Positions 45,233-54,570 are shown, counted from the first letter of the stretch. The stretch: DNA of 64,000 nt from Anaerosporobacter mobilis DSM 15930 (GCF_900142955.1 NZ_FRCP01000005.1:310001-374000), one strand, 5' to 3'. The notes: a model not told the origin generated them from the sequence alone. Numbers and translations are program-made.

Positions 45233-45661
45233 CTAAAAACTCAAACCAAACTCTGACATGTGTTCTGCAATTTCATCCATATTTTCATATGTATTGTTAC
45301 TTTCCCAGCGTTCTTTACTCCAAATCTCTATCTTATTAAGCACACCGACTAATACTAATTCCTTGTCAAGTCCTGCATGTTCACGTAATTTTTGTGGTAT
45401 CAAAAATCTTCCTTGCTTGTCCACCTCACACCCAGCAGCTCCAGCCATAAAGTAACGTTGCAATTGTCTTGCTTCTTTACTTCCAGGAAGTCCTTTTAAT
45501 TCATTTACAAAGCTAATCCACTCGTCATTTGGGTAAACAAATAAACACCCATCAAGTCCAAGAGTTAGAACAAACTCATCTCCCAGTTCTTCTCTAAATT
45601 TGGCGGGAATAATTACTCTGCCTTTGGCATCGACTGTATGATTATGTTCACCCATAAACAT
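45233..45661 (-). CDS. mraZ: MraZ, transcriptional regulator of the dcw cluster
   Basis: MraZ is an AbrB-like regulator with two SpoVT/AbrB swapped-hairpin repeats, each with a DxxGR signature: HTVDAKGRVIIPAKFREEL and EVDKQGRFLIPQKLREHAG. From the ATG at 45661 (MFMGEHNHTVDAKGR) it has 142 aa. An in-frame GTG at 45670 is nearer to AGG than normal, and AGG is eight bases from the chosen ATG. Six AAGTGG boxes upstream are its probable own operator. Confidence 0.97.
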   Translation of the reverse strand: MFMGEHNHTVDAKGRVIIPAKFREELGDEFVLTLGLDGCLFVYPNDEWISFVNELKGLPGSKEARQLQRYFMAGAAGCEVDKQGRFLIPQKLREHAGLDKELVLVGVLNKIEIWSKERWESNNTYENMDEIAEHMSEFGLSF

Positions 45662-45736
45662 ATGACACACCTGCTTTCGTGCTAGGTTGACTACCCCAAA
45701 ATGAATTTGGTATACATGGTACTTTTGATTCTTTTA

Positions 45737-45803
45737 CCACTTGATGAATTATTTAACCACTTTCTCACCACTTCGTACCACTTTACACCACTTTGCACCA
45801 CTT
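45737..45803 (-). promoter_or_regulatory. MraZ-box array upstream of mraZ
   Basis: Six copies of CCACTT on the plus strand (AAGTGG on the transcribed strand) start at 45737, 45757, 45768, 45778, 45788 and 45798. Five are spaced 10-11 bases, one helical turn; the sixth is two turns away. Repeated AAAGTGG/GTGGG boxes are the known MraZ operator in Mollicutes and E. coli. Confidence 0.85.
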
Positions 45804-45813
45804 GTAGTGTAAT

Positions 45814-45840
45814 TTTATAACATTTTCAAGATTTTATCAA
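45814..45840 (-). promoter_or_regulatory. Candidate mraZ/dcw promoter
   Basis: TTGATA (45840-45835) and TATAAA (45819-45814) on the minus strand, spacer 15 (short), just upstream of the MraZ boxes, so bound MraZ would cover the start region. The 45671-45986 gap holds this, the boxes and the lgt terminator, and no gene. Confidence 0.4.
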
Positions 45841-45854
45841 GCCTTTCTGTAAAC

Positions 45855-45894
45855 AAAAAGGCGACAAATTATGGTATCATAATTTGTCGCCTTT
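45855..45894 (-). terminator. Rho-independent terminator of lgt
   Basis: Perfect 17-bp inverted repeat (45857-45873 with 45878-45894; GGCGACAAATTATG core) with a four-base loop. On the minus strand the stem runs into TTTTTG. It insulates the dcw cluster from the upstream ychF-lgt transcript. Confidence 0.92.
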
Positions 45895-45986
45895 AAAATT
45901 TTACAATATATTGTGTATATTTATTAATTTTTTCTTAAGAATACAATATATTGATTTTTTATCAATACAAGTCTTTAGTCCTATTT

Positions 45987-46865
45987 TTAGATCTCTTTTT
46001 TCTTTTGCCTGTAAATCATAACATGTTTGTATATCAATAAACACGCTGCAACTATAGCTACCACTATAGATAACAACTCTGAAACAGGAAGATTAGTTCC
46101 CCATAATAGTAGTTGATCCGTACGTAATGATTCAATCCACGCACGTCCAATTCCATAACCGAGCGCATAAATCAATGTAAGTTCTCCGTTAAACTTTTTG
46201 TGATTCGTATATAATAATATAAGAATCAACAACGCTAAATTCCATAGAGATTCGTATAAGAAGGTTGGATGGACTTGAATATATTCAACCCCATCAACTA
46301 CAGCAATATGATTCATAAGTTCTGCACTAATATTCGAAGCTGCTACTTCCGATTTTTTTATCTGCATAGCCAAAAGTCCGTCGCTAAATCCACCGAAAGC
46401 TTCTCTATTAAAGAAATTGCCCCATCTACCAATAATTTGTCCAATTAACAAACCTACACAACTGGTATCGGCGAGTAAAGCAAAAGATACTTTCTTTACT
46501 TTAGAGAATACAACCGCTGTAAGAACACCAGCTATAATTCCGCCGTAGATTGCTAATCCACCACCACGTAGATTGAACACACTCCATAGATTATCTTTGA
46601 ATTCATCAAATGCAAAAACTACATAATAAAGTCTCGCCCCGATGACTGAGATAACAATTGCATATAATGCAAAGTCAAGATACATCTCTTTATTCTGACC
46701 TGTTCTCTTTGCTTGCCACTCCACCAACAAGTAGCCCACTAACATCCCTATCGCGATTATTATACCATAATACGCAATCTGAATACCAAAAAAATCAATT
46801 CCAGTCCCTAAGTTTTCTATCTCTATACCAAGCTTAGGAAATCGTATACTTGCACCTAATAGCAT
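45987..46865 (-). CDS. lgt: Prolipoprotein diacylglyceryl transferase
   Basis: Lgt attaches diacylglycerol to the lipobox cysteine of prolipoproteins at the membrane. The 292-aa product has about seven membrane helices and the Lgt signature GQIIGRWGNFFNREAFGG, plus NLRGGGLAIYGGIIAG and VHPTFLYESLWNLALL. It lies between ychF and the dcw terminator. The start follows GAAGGGGATGG. Confidence 0.96.
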   Translation of the reverse strand: MLLGASIRFPKLGIEIENLGTGIDFFGIQIAYYGIIIAIGMLVGYLLVEWQAKRTGQNKEMYLDFALYAIVISVIGARLYYVVFAFDEFKDNLWSVFNLRGGGLAIYGGIIAGVLTAVVFSKVKKVSFALLADTSCVGLLIGQIIGRWGNFFNREAFGGFSDGLLAMQIKKSEVAASNISAELMNHIAVVDGVEYIQVHPTFLYESLWNLALLILILLYTNHKKFNGELTLIYALGYGIGRAWIESLRTDQLLLWGTNLPVSELLSIVVAIVAACLLIYKHVMIYRQKKKEI

Positions 46866-46981
46866 TCTACCATCCCCTTCTATTGCAAAACTAAATTATA
46901 TTCAAAGTAAGATAGATGTTACTTAAGCGACATTTATTCTACTTTAATACTATTATCTTTAGTTACATTTATATTATTATC

Positions 46982-48079
46982 CTATACGTTGAAACGGAAT
47001 AATACTACATCTCCATCTTGAACAACATATTCTTTACCTTCTGAACGTACAAGACCTTTTTCTTTTGCTGCATTATAACTACCACAAGCTACAAGGTTAT
47101 CATAACTAACGATTTCTGCACGAATGAATCCTCTTTCAAAGTCTGTATGAATCTTACCCGCAGCACCCGGAGCTTTTGTTCCTTTCGTAATCGTCCAAGC
47201 TCTTGTCTCTTGTTCACCTGCTGTTAGATAACTGATTAAACCTAAGATTTCATAACTTGCATGAATTAGTTTTTCCAGTCCTGACTCTTTTAAACCTAAA
47301 TCTTCTAAAAATTCTTTCTTTTCCTCTTCATCAAGTTCAGCAATTTCTTGTTCAATTTGTGCACAGATAACGAAAACTTCAGAACTTTCGTTCTTCGCGA
47401 ATTCTCTAACCTTTGTTACCATTGCATTATCTGCACCATCCGTAGCAAGATCATCTTCATTAACATTAGCCGCATAGATAACTGGTTTATATGTTAATAA
47501 GTTATAGGACTTAATCAATTCGATTTCTTCGTCATCGTCTGATTCAAAACCTTTTGCAAGTCTTCCTTCTTCTAAGAACTCTTTTAATCGCTTGATTAAT
47601 TCCACTTCTTTAGCAAGTGCCTTATCATTCTTAGCTCCTTTGGAGGCTCTTGAAAATCTTCTTTCAAGTACTTCGATATCTGAAAAGATCAATTCAAGAT
47701 TAATCGTCTCGATGTCACGTAGAGGATCAACATTACCATCAACGTGGATTACATTGCCATCTTCAAAACAACGAACAACATGTACAATCGCATCAACTTC
47801 ACGAATATTAGATAAGAATTGGTTTCCTAAACCTTCTCCTTTGGAAGCACCTTTTACCAACCCTGCAATGTCAACAAATTCAACAACTGCTGGAAGAACA
47901 CTTTTAGAATTATACATTTTAGAAAGAACATTCAATCTCTCATCTGGTACAGGTACAATACCTACGTTTGGATCAATCGTACAGAATGGATAATTTGCTG
48001 ATTCTGCTCCTGCTTTTGTTAATGAGTTAAACAATGTACTCTTCCCTACGTTTGGTAATCCTACAATTCCTAATTTCAT
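46982..48079 (-). CDS. ychF: YchF/OLA1 family redox-regulated ATPase
   Basis: YchF is a TRAFAC-class protein that hydrolyses ATP in preference to GTP and binds ribosomes. From the ATG at 48079 (MKLGIVGLPNVGKSTLFNSL) it has 365 aa, the usual length, with the P-loop GLPNVGKS, switch region DIAGLVKGASKGEGLGN, a coiled-coil insert and the C-terminal TGS domain (TGEQETRAWTITKGTKAPGAAGKIHTDFERGFIRAEIV). The longer frame to 48100 lacks a ribosome site; GGAG is six bases from the chosen ATG. Confidence 0.96.
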   Translation of the reverse strand: MKLGIVGLPNVGKSTLFNSLTKAGAESANYPFCTIDPNVGIVPVPDERLNVLSKMYNSKSVLPAVVEFVDIAGLVKGASKGEGLGNQFLSNIREVDAIVHVVRCFEDGNVIHVDGNVDPLRDIETINLELIFSDIEVLERRFSRASKGAKNDKALAKEVELIKRLKEFLEEGRLAKGFESDDDEEIELIKSYNLLTYKPVIYAANVNEDDLATDGADNAMVTKVREFAKNESSEVFVICAQIEQEIAELDEEEKKEFLEDLGLKESGLEKLIHASYEILGLISYLTAGEQETRAWTITKGTKAPGAAGKIHTDFERGFIRAEIVSYDNLVACGSYNAAKEKGLVRSEGKEYVVQDGDVVLFRFNV

Positions 48080-48201
48080 TTGTGTCTCCTTTTCTATCAC
48101 TTAATCATATTCTATACTTATTAACTATCAAGCCATTTTCTGTATTCCTGAGGAATTATTCCATACTAAAATCTCCAGTAGAAAAGACTTGTTATATAAA
48201 C

Positions 48202-48864
48202 TTAGTCTCTTGATTCAATTACAATAAGAATTCCTTTGTCTAGTTTGATAACTCCTTCCTCTTCAAGAAGCTCATTACTTATACCTAGACTATTCCCTTT
48301 AGTCATTGTCATATCATACAAGGGATATTTAAAACCAATTAATGTTACTCCAGTAACACAATCTGTATAAGGAATAAGAGACACATATTTACCATGTATC
48401 TTATCTTTTTTAAGATGCTTATCAGCGTCGATGACATAGATTTGATTATGAACATCAACGATCCTTGCTTCTATACCATGATTTAAACATAACGATAATA
48501 GATTCACATTCGCCATTACATGGTCAAGTCTTGTTCCAGTTGCTCCTAGTATGGTTACTTTAGTAGCACCTGATTCAATCGCCGTAACAATAGCAAGATG
48601 TGTATCTGTGTAATCTTTTTCTGGAGGAAATTCTTTTAATATCAATCCAGAATCGTCATTTGCTAATTGATTTTTTATTTCTACTAGTATCGATGGTTCT
48701 AAAGAATCAAAATCACCAAGGATATAGTCAATTGGAATATTCAACAACTTCGCTGTCTCCACTCCTCGATCAGCCGCTATTACCATATCAAAGCTCTCCG
48801 CTTCAAGGTATGCTTTAGCAAAAGTGGCATCCACGAATCCTCCCGTAATGATTATTACATTCAT
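48202..48864 (-). CDS. thiN: Thiamine diphosphokinase
   Basis: ThiN converts thiamine to thiamine diphosphate. The 220-aa product has AADRGVETAKLLNIPIDYILGDFDSL, FPPEKDYTDTHLAIVTAIESG and GATGTRLDHVMANVNLL, the catalytic-domain motifs of the family, and a C-terminal beta domain (LYDMTMTKGNSLGISNEL) that binds thiamine. It follows rpe after 21 bases; the rsgA-rpe-thiN order is common in Firmicutes. Confidence 0.95.
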   Translation of the reverse strand: MNVIIITGGFVDATFAKAYLEAESFDMVIAADRGVETAKLLNIPIDYILGDFDSLEPSILVEIKNQLANDDSGLILKEFPPEKDYTDTHLAIVTAIESGATKVTILGATGTRLDHVMANVNLLSLCLNHGIEARIVDVHNQIYVIDADKHLKKDKIHGKYVSLIPYTDCVTGVTLIGFKYPLYDMTMTKGNSLGISNELLEEEGVIKLDKGILIVIESRD

Positions 48865-48885
48865 CTTTACACCTACTTTACCACT

Positions 48886-49536
48886 CTATTTCATCTTATC
48901 ATAAAACAGCTTTACATTATTAGCCTTATCGCCAGAAAAAACTGCTGTACCAGCAACAATAATATTGGCACCCGCCTTAATAATGTCTTCTACATTGTCA
49001 AGATTTACTCCTCCATCAACTTCTATATCAATATCCATACCCCTATCACTAATAAAGTGACGAAGCTTTCTTAATTTTTCCAAAGTAAATGGAATGAACT
49101 TCTGTCCACCAAATCCAGGATTTACACTCATTATTAATACCATGTCAAGATCATCGAGAACATATTCAAGAACTTCTACAGGTGTGGCTGGGTTTAGTGC
49201 AACGCAAACCTTCTTTCCACATTCTTTAATCTGCTGAATCGTTCTATGGAGATGTTTACATGCTTCATAATGAACGGTAATAATATCTGCTCCAGCATCT
49301 GCAAAATCCCTGATATACCGATCCGGATCTTCAATCATCAAATGTACATCAAAAACACGACTTGTCTTTTTCCGTAGTGACTTAATAACCGGTATACCAA
49401 AAGATATGCTTGGTACAAACATGCCATCCATGACATCAATATGAAGGTATTCTGCTCCCGCTTGATCTATTTTTTTTACTTCTTCGCCTAATTTAGAAAA
49501 ATCAGCCGCAAGAATCGACGGTGATAATTTGTTCAT
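48886..49536 (-). CDS. rpe: Ribulose-phosphate 3-epimerase
   Basis: Rpe interconverts ribulose 5-phosphate and xylulose 5-phosphate in the pentose phosphate pathway. From the ATG at 49536 (MNKLSPSILAADFSKLGEEV) it has 216 aa with the TIM-barrel motifs HIDVMDGMFVPSISFG, VHLMIEDPDRYI, MSVNPGFGGQKFI and VDGGVNLDNV. In-frame upstream starts reach 49584, but the homology begins at MNKLSPS. The ribosome site (AAAGG, 11 bases away) is weak. Confidence 0.95.
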   Translation of the reverse strand: MNKLSPSILAADFSKLGEEVKKIDQAGAEYLHIDVMDGMFVPSISFGIPVIKSLRKKTSRVFDVHLMIEDPDRYIRDFADAGADIITVHYEACKHLHRTIQQIKECGKKVCVALNPATPVEVLEYVLDDLDMVLIMSVNPGFGGQKFIPFTLEKLRKLRHFISDRGMDIDIEVDGGVNLDNVEDIIKAGANIIVAGTAVFSGDKANNVKLFYDKMK

Positions 49537-49644
49537 AACTAACCATGCCTTTCTCAAAGCCTGCATACTTTGGGCCGTAGGCACAAAGTTACATGTGAAA
49601 ATTTTGATTCATCACACTAGCTTCTTTTACCGGGACTGTTTACC

Positions 49645-50523
49645 CTAATATTTCTTCTTGTCTTTTAATTCATTGTATAATAATAGATAGTTTTCATATC
49701 TGGTTTTGCTTATTTTACCTTCCTCTAAGGCTTGTTTCACACCACATTGTGGCTCATTAATATGAGCACACCCTTGGAATCTACAATACTCTTCATATGG
49801 AAGGAACTCAGGAAAATATGATTTCAATTCTTCCTTTTCAAAATTATCAATATATAAAGAACTAAATCCAGGTGTATCAAATATGAAAGAATCGTCATCA
49901 ATCGCAAATAATTCCGAATGCCTTGTTGTATGTTTACCTCTCTTAATCTTCTCACTAATACTGCCTACTTCCATCTGGGCCGTAGGAATTAAAGAATTGA
50001 TAATTGAGGATTTACCAACACCAGAAGGTCCTGCAAGAACTGTAGTTTTACTTTTGACAATGTCCTTAATTTGTTGTAATCCTTCGCCTTGTAAAGCACT
50101 AGTAAAGATTACATGATAACCACCTAAACGATATGTTTCTTCTAATAATTTCTGCTCTATAGCAGTAACGATATCTTGTTTGTTAAAACATACATAGGTT
50201 TCCACTTCTTGTTTACTCATCATAATTAAGAAACGATCTAGTAAGTTCAAATTAGGATTTGGGTCAGCAGCAGCAAAGATAACAAGTGCTTGATCTACAT
50301 TGGCTACAGCCGGCCTTATCAGTTCATTTTGTCTAGGCAATATCGATATGATATTGCCTAGCTTCTTCTCTTCATCTAATACTTCAATCTCTACATTGTC
50401 ACCAACAAGTGGTTTAATCTTTTGATTACGAAAGATTCCTTTCGCCTTACACTCATATATCCCTTTCTGGGATACATGAATATAATAAAAACCTGCTATT
50501 CCTTTAATAATCTTTCCCTGCAT
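49645..50523 (-). CDS. rsgA: RsgA, ribosome small-subunit GTPase
   Basis: RsgA is a circularly permuted GTPase acting in 30S subunit maturation. The 292-aa product has an N-terminal OB fold, then G motifs in permuted order: NKQD before GPSGVGKSS and DTPG. A zinc-binding tail follows with CRFQGCAHINEPQC. Its ATG overlaps the stop of the kinase gene by one base (TAATG), so the two are translationally coupled. The PASTA kinase next to it phosphorylates RsgA homologues in some species. Confidence 0.96.
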   Translation of the reverse strand: MQGKIIKGIAGFYYIHVSQKGIYECKAKGIFRNQKIKPLVGDNVEIEVLDEEKKLGNIISILPRQNELIRPAVANVDQALVIFAAADPNPNLNLLDRFLIMMSKQEVETYVCFNKQDIVTAIEQKLLEETYRLGGYHVIFTSALQGEGLQQIKDIVKSKTTVLAGPSGVGKSSIINSLIPTAQMEVGSISEKIKRGKHTTRHSELFAIDDDSFIFDTPGFSSLYIDNFEKEELKSYFPEFLPYEEYCRFQGCAHINEPQCGVKQALEEGKISKTRYENYLLLYNELKDKKKY

Positions 50524-52649
50524 TATTTAGCTACCTTCTTGAATCTTACATTGGTACTACCGAATTCCTCTCCGTCAAGATAGAAGACTACCGTTGCACT
50601 ACCTTCTTGCGTACCTTGAAGTGTAACAGTTTTAGGGAAATCTGCTGAGGATAATGTTTGCTTATAAGCATCCATAATAACTTCATCTGAATTATCATAA
50701 TAGATATCCATAGAGATTACACCATCTTCCATATCATCAGCAAACGGACTTGAATCCATTGTTGCACTTGCCGTATAGATGTATGTTACTTCTTCTACTT
50801 TTGGTCCAAGGCTTACTGTAAAGTCAATCTTAGTACCTTCTTCCACTTCTGTATCAGGAGAATACGATTGATCCATAACAACACCTTGTGCATAGTTATC
50901 TGAGTTAGCAGTACTAACTTTACCCTTTACAAGACCTTTTGATTTCAGTATATCTTCTGCTTGTGATTGAGTATAATTACGTAAATCAGGTACTTTCACG
51001 TATTTTGTTTCTTTTCCTTTACTTACATAAACCGTTATTGTATCACCCTTTTTCACATCAGTTCCTGCTTTTGGTGACGTACGAATTACAAGGTTTTCTT
51101 CTATAGTATCGTTGTATTCATACTCATGCACAACTTTAAGTTCTTGATCATTCTTAAGGATGGTATCTGCTTGGTCAACAGTAAGTCCTGTTACATCGCG
51201 TAATTGATTAGATTCCACACCTGTACTTACTGTAAGCACAACCACTGTATTCTTATCAACTTCTTCACCAGCTACAATGCTTTGTTCAATTACATAATTT
51301 TCAGGAACAACATCTGATGGTTTTTCTTCGTTTCTAGAGCTCAATTCTGCTTTCTTTAATAAATCAATTGCTTCTTCTAATGACTTACCTGCTACATCTG
51401 GAACAGTTGTTTTGTTTGCAGTATCTTCAGTTTGCTCTGTATCATCAGTTGTTTCATCTTCTGGGAGCGTAGTTTCATTCTGAATATTATTATCTTTACT
51501 TCCGTGACCGAATTTGAACAAGCCAAAACCTTTGCCTACTATAGCAATGATTACGATACCAAGAACAATTGCTACGGTAATAGAACCTGCTATGATGAAT
51601 TTTTCTAACTTTGGATCAACATCTTTATCCTCATCTAAATCCTCATCATCTGATTCATACAATTGATTTTTATCATCCATCTCATTATAACCACCTGGAT
51701 TATTACGAGTTCCATTTCCTTCACCAGTATAACCAGAAGCTTCTCTGATTTCACCTACTTGTTCCGGGGTAAGATTAATGGTTGGAGAATCTGTAACTCC
51801 AACTGGTGCCATCTTAACAAATTCACCATTCGGATTTGCTAAGGAACGTTTTAAGTCTTGAATAAATTCAGAAGCACTAAGATAACGGCGTTCTGGCTTC
51901 TTTTGCATACATTTCTGTACAATTTTATCTAAGCTTGGTGGAATTGTCGGATCGAGTTGTCTCAAAGGTGTAGCTTCTCCTTGAATGTGAAGCAATGCTA
52001 CGGATACAGCATTGTCACCTTCAAACGGAACTTTACCAATTAACATCTCATATAAAGTAACACCTAAAGAATAGATATCACTCTTTTCATCACTATAACC
52101 ACCTCTCGCTTGCTCTGGCGAGATGTAATGTACAGATCCCATGGCATTCGAAGTAATCGTATTCGACGATGCAGCTTTGGCAATACCAAAATCAGTTACT
52201 TTGACTTTTCCTTCCCTAGATATGATTATGTTCTGTGGCTTTATGTCCCTATGGATAATATGATTCGCATGAGCTGCTTCCATACCTTGTGCGATCTGAA
52301 TTGCAATACCAACAGCTTCTTTTATCTCAAGTTTTCCTTTTCTTTCAATAAAACTCTTAAGTGTAATACCTTCTACCAATTCCATTACAATATAATGTAG
52401 ATTTCCATCATCACCTACATCATATACATTAACGATATTAGGATGGGATAATCCTGCAGCAGACTGTGCTTCGCCTCTAAATTTTGAGACAAATGTTTGA
52501 TCATCACTATATTCAGGTTTTAAGACTTTTATTGCGACATTACGGTTTAAGCGATGGCATTTTGCTTTATAAACATCAGCCATTCCTCCTGTACCAACTT
52601 TTTCAATTATTTCATATCTGTCGCTAATAAATATTCCTGGTTTAATCAT
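50523..52649 (-). CDS. prkC: PASTA-domain serine/threonine kinase (PrkC/Stk1)
   Basis: Membrane kinase sensing peptidoglycan fragments or lipid II, involved in growth and spore germination. The 708-aa product has a kinase domain (glycine loop 19-26, Lys41, HRDIKPQN at 133-140, DFG at 153-155), an acidic juxtamembrane stretch, one membrane helix (about 352-374), three PASTA domains (VPDVAGKSLEEAIDLL; LRDVTGLTVDQADTIL; VPDLRNYTQSQAEDIL) and a C-terminal domain of about 90 residues. The cognate phosphatase gene precedes it. Confidence 0.96.
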   Translation of the reverse strand: MIKPGIFISDRYEIIEKVGTGGMADVYKAKCHRLNRNVAIKVLKPEYSDDQTFVSKFRGEAQSAAGLSHPNIVNVYDVGDDGNLHYIVMELVEGITLKSFIERKGKLEIKEAVGIAIQIAQGMEAAHANHIIHRDIKPQNIIISREGKVKVTDFGIAKAASSNTITSNAMGSVHYISPEQARGGYSDEKSDIYSLGVTLYEMLIGKVPFEGDNAVSVALLHIQGEATPLRQLDPTIPPSLDKIVQKCMQKKPERRYLSASEFIQDLKRSLANPNGEFVKMAPVGVTDSPTINLTPEQVGEIREASGYTGEGNGTRNNPGGYNEMDDKNQLYESDDEDLDEDKDVDPKLEKFIIAGSITVAIVLGIVIIAIVGKGFGLFKFGHGSKDNNIQNETTLPEDETTDDTEQTEDTANKTTVPDVAGKSLEEAIDLLKKAELSSRNEEKPSDVVPENYVIEQSIVAGEEVDKNTVVVLTVSTGVESNQLRDVTGLTVDQADTILKNDQELKVVHEYEYNDTIEENLVIRTSPKAGTDVKKGDTITVYVSKGKETKYVKVPDLRNYTQSQAEDILKSKGLVKGKVSTANSDNYAQGVVMDQSYSPDTEVEEGTKIDFTVSLGPKVEEVTYIYTASATMDSSPFADDMEDGVISMDIYYDNSDEVIMDAYKQTLSSADFPKTVTLQGTQEGSATVVFYLDGEEFGSTNVRFKKVAK

Positions 52650-52686
52650 TTTCTCACCTCTCTATTATGGTTTTACGTAACTTTTC

Positions 52687-52753
52687 AGTTAACCAGTTTA
52701 TTCAAAACTGGATATAATAAATTAAACATAACGTATTTTGTCACTGGCTAACT
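52687..52753 (-). promoter_or_regulatory. Alternative hairpins in the stp-prkC gap
   Basis: In minus-strand RNA the segment at 52699-52687 (AAACTGGTTAACT) can pair either with the distant AGTTAGCCAGT at 52753-52743 (11 pairs, one G-U) or with the adjacent CCAGTTT at 52711-52705 (7 pairs, five-base loop). The two are mutually exclusive. The kinase start lies 38 bases downstream. A switch-like role is inference. Confidence 0.4.
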
Positions 52754-52788
52754 CGATAAAGTAAGTCCTTCTCGAGTATTCTGAATTA

Positions 52789-53511
52789 TCACGGTTTCAC
52801 AACAATTGCTGTTATATTATCTTTGCCACCATACTCGTTTGCTTTCTCAATTAAAGCTCTGACTGCACTCTTAATTTTGTCTCTTCTAGAGGATACAGTC
52901 TCAAAAATCTCTGTATCATCAATCATATTAGATAAACCGTCAGAACACATAAGTATTATATCCTCATTCTTTAAAGAAACTTCAAAGAAATCAGGTATTG
53001 CTTCACCACTAGCACCAAGTGCTCTAGTGATAATATTCTTATTCGGATGAAATCTTGCTTCACTCTTGGTTAATTCACCATTCTTAATCATCTCTTCTAC
53101 AAGAGAATGATCTCTAGTGATTTGCTTAATATCATCATGTATTAGATACAAACGAGAATCACCAATATTTCCAACGTACAAAATATCCTCCATGATTGTT
53201 GCAATAACAAACGTTGTTCCCATACCTTCCAAATTCGGATTTTCTTTTGCCTCATTCAAAAGTAGCATATTCGTATTCTTAATGGCTTCCTCAAAAATCC
53301 GAATAGGTGATGTTAATTTACTACTTCGTATATATTCAACGACTTTCTCTACACTGAATCTAGATGCAAAATCCCCCGCTTTATGTCCTCCCATGCCGTC
53401 AGCAACTATAAACAAATTGGGAAGGTTGCCAACTTGATTTTGTTCACAAAAAACAAAGTCTTGATTCATCTTACGTTTTACACCGATATCTGTAATAGAA
53501 AATGATTCCAT
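52789..53511 (-). CDS. stp: PP2C-type protein phosphatase (Stp/PrpC)
   Basis: Metal-dependent Ser/Thr phosphatase that reverses PASTA-kinase phosphorylation. The 240-aa product has the bacterial PP2C motifs: TDIGVKRKMNQD, VADGMGGHKAGDFAS, GNIGDSRLY, TRDHSLVEEM, ITRALGA, LMCSDGLSNMIDD and GGKDNITAIVV. It is soluble with no membrane segment. AAGGAGG precedes the start, 15 bases past rlmN. Confidence 0.96.
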   Translation of the reverse strand: MESFSITDIGVKRKMNQDFVFCEQNQVGNLPNLFIVADGMGGHKAGDFASRFSVEKVVEYIRSSKLTSPIRIFEEAIKNTNMLLLNEAKENPNLEGMGTTFVIATIMEDILYVGNIGDSRLYLIHDDIKQITRDHSLVEEMIKNGELTKSEARFHPNKNIITRALGASGEAIPDFFEVSLKNEDIILMCSDGLSNMIDDTEIFETVSSRRDKIKSAVRALIEKANEYGGKDNITAIVVKP

Positions 53512-53526
53512 GGCGTTACCTCCTTA

Positions 53527-54570
53527 TTAAGTAGTATGCTCATCCATGTAACTTTTTCTGAGCTGTCCACAGGCTGCATCAATATCTGAGCCCATTTCTC
53601 TTCTAATAGTAACATTAATTCGATTTTTTTCAAGTATATTTTTGAAATTTTGAACAAACTGCATCTGTGTTTGCTTGAAATCCCTCTCCTTAATTGGGTT
53701 TACTGGAATTAAGTTAACATGACAATTTAGTCCCCTCACAACATGAATTAATTCCTTCGCATTTTCTTCACTATCATTCACACCTTCTACTAAGCTATAT
53801 TCAAAGGAGATACGCCTACCAGTTTTATTATAGTAGAATGTAACTGCATCAATAATTTCATTGATTGTATATTTATTAGCAATCGGCATAATCTCTTTAC
53901 GAATCTTGTCATTGGGAGCATGAAGAGATATGGCTAACGTTATCTGTAACTCTTCATTGGCAAGATCTCTAATTCGATTTACCAGACCACATGTGGAAAC
54001 TGTAATGTTTCTTTGGCTAATGTTAAGCCCGTTCTCATCTGTTAATAATTGAATGAACTGTAGAACGTTATCATAGTTATCAAGAGGTTCCCCTGTGCCC
54101 ATAAGTACTACATTGGAAACTCGTTCTCCAGACATCTTCTGAATCTTATAGATTTGATCTAGCATCTCTGCAGGAGTTAAGTTTCTCTCAAGTCCACCAA
54201 GTGTAGATGCGCAAAAACGGCATCCCATTCTACACCCTACTTGCGAGGAGATACAAACTGAATTCCCATGTTTGTATTTCATCAGCACACTTTCGATTAC
54301 TCGGTTATCCGAAAGTTCAAAAAGGAATTTACAAGTTCCATCTTTTGCTGACTCCCTCTTATCTACCACACGCAAGGAGGTTAATTCAAAATTCTCCGAT
54401 AATTTATCCCGTAATGCCTTGGACAGATTCGTCATTTCATCAAAACTATCAATTAATTTCGTATGCATCCATTCGTAGATCTGCTTCGCACGAAATGCTT
54501 TCTCACCAAGTTCTTCCATCACTGCTTTAACTTGTTCAAAATTCATGGATTTTAAATCACGCTTATCCAT
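53527..54570 (-). CDS. rlmN: 23S rRNA/tRNA adenine-C2 methyltransferase RlmN
   Basis: Radical-SAM enzyme methylating C2 of A2503 in 23S rRNA and A37 in some tRNAs. The 347-aa product has the iron-sulfur motif CRMGCRFC (C113, C117, C120), MGTGEPLDNYDNVL, ISLHAPNDKIR and the C-terminal cysteine in AACGQL. The start follows CAGGAGGTG. rsmB and rlmN sit together in a translation-related cluster. Confidence 0.96.
   Translation of the reverse strand: MDKRDLKSMNFEQVKAVMEELGEKAFRAKQIYEWMHTKLIDSFDEMTNLSKALRDKLSENFELTSLRVVDKRESAKDGTCKFLFELSDNRVIESVLMKYKHGNSVCISSQVGCRMGCRFCASTLGGLERNLTPAEMLDQIYKIQKMSGERVSNVVLMGTGEPLDNYDNVLQFIQLLTDENGLNISQRNITVSTCGLVNRIRDLANEELQITLAISLHAPNDKIRKEIMPIANKYTINEIIDAVTFYYNKTGRRISFEYSLVEGVNDSEENAKELIHVVRGLNCHVNLIPVNPIKERDFKQTQMQFVQNFKNILEKNRINVTIRREMGSDIDAACGQLRKSYMDEHTT

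Noticed and set aside
45737..45803. Regularly spaced repeats that could suggest a CRISPR array
   Set aside because: The units are six bases with 4-5 base gaps; they are protein-binding boxes, not repeats with spacers.
46904..46945. 16-position imperfect inverted repeat between ychF and lgt
   Set aside because: Two A-C mismatches remain in minus-strand RNA and the stem is AT-rich; unlike the other hairpins it shows no strand preference.
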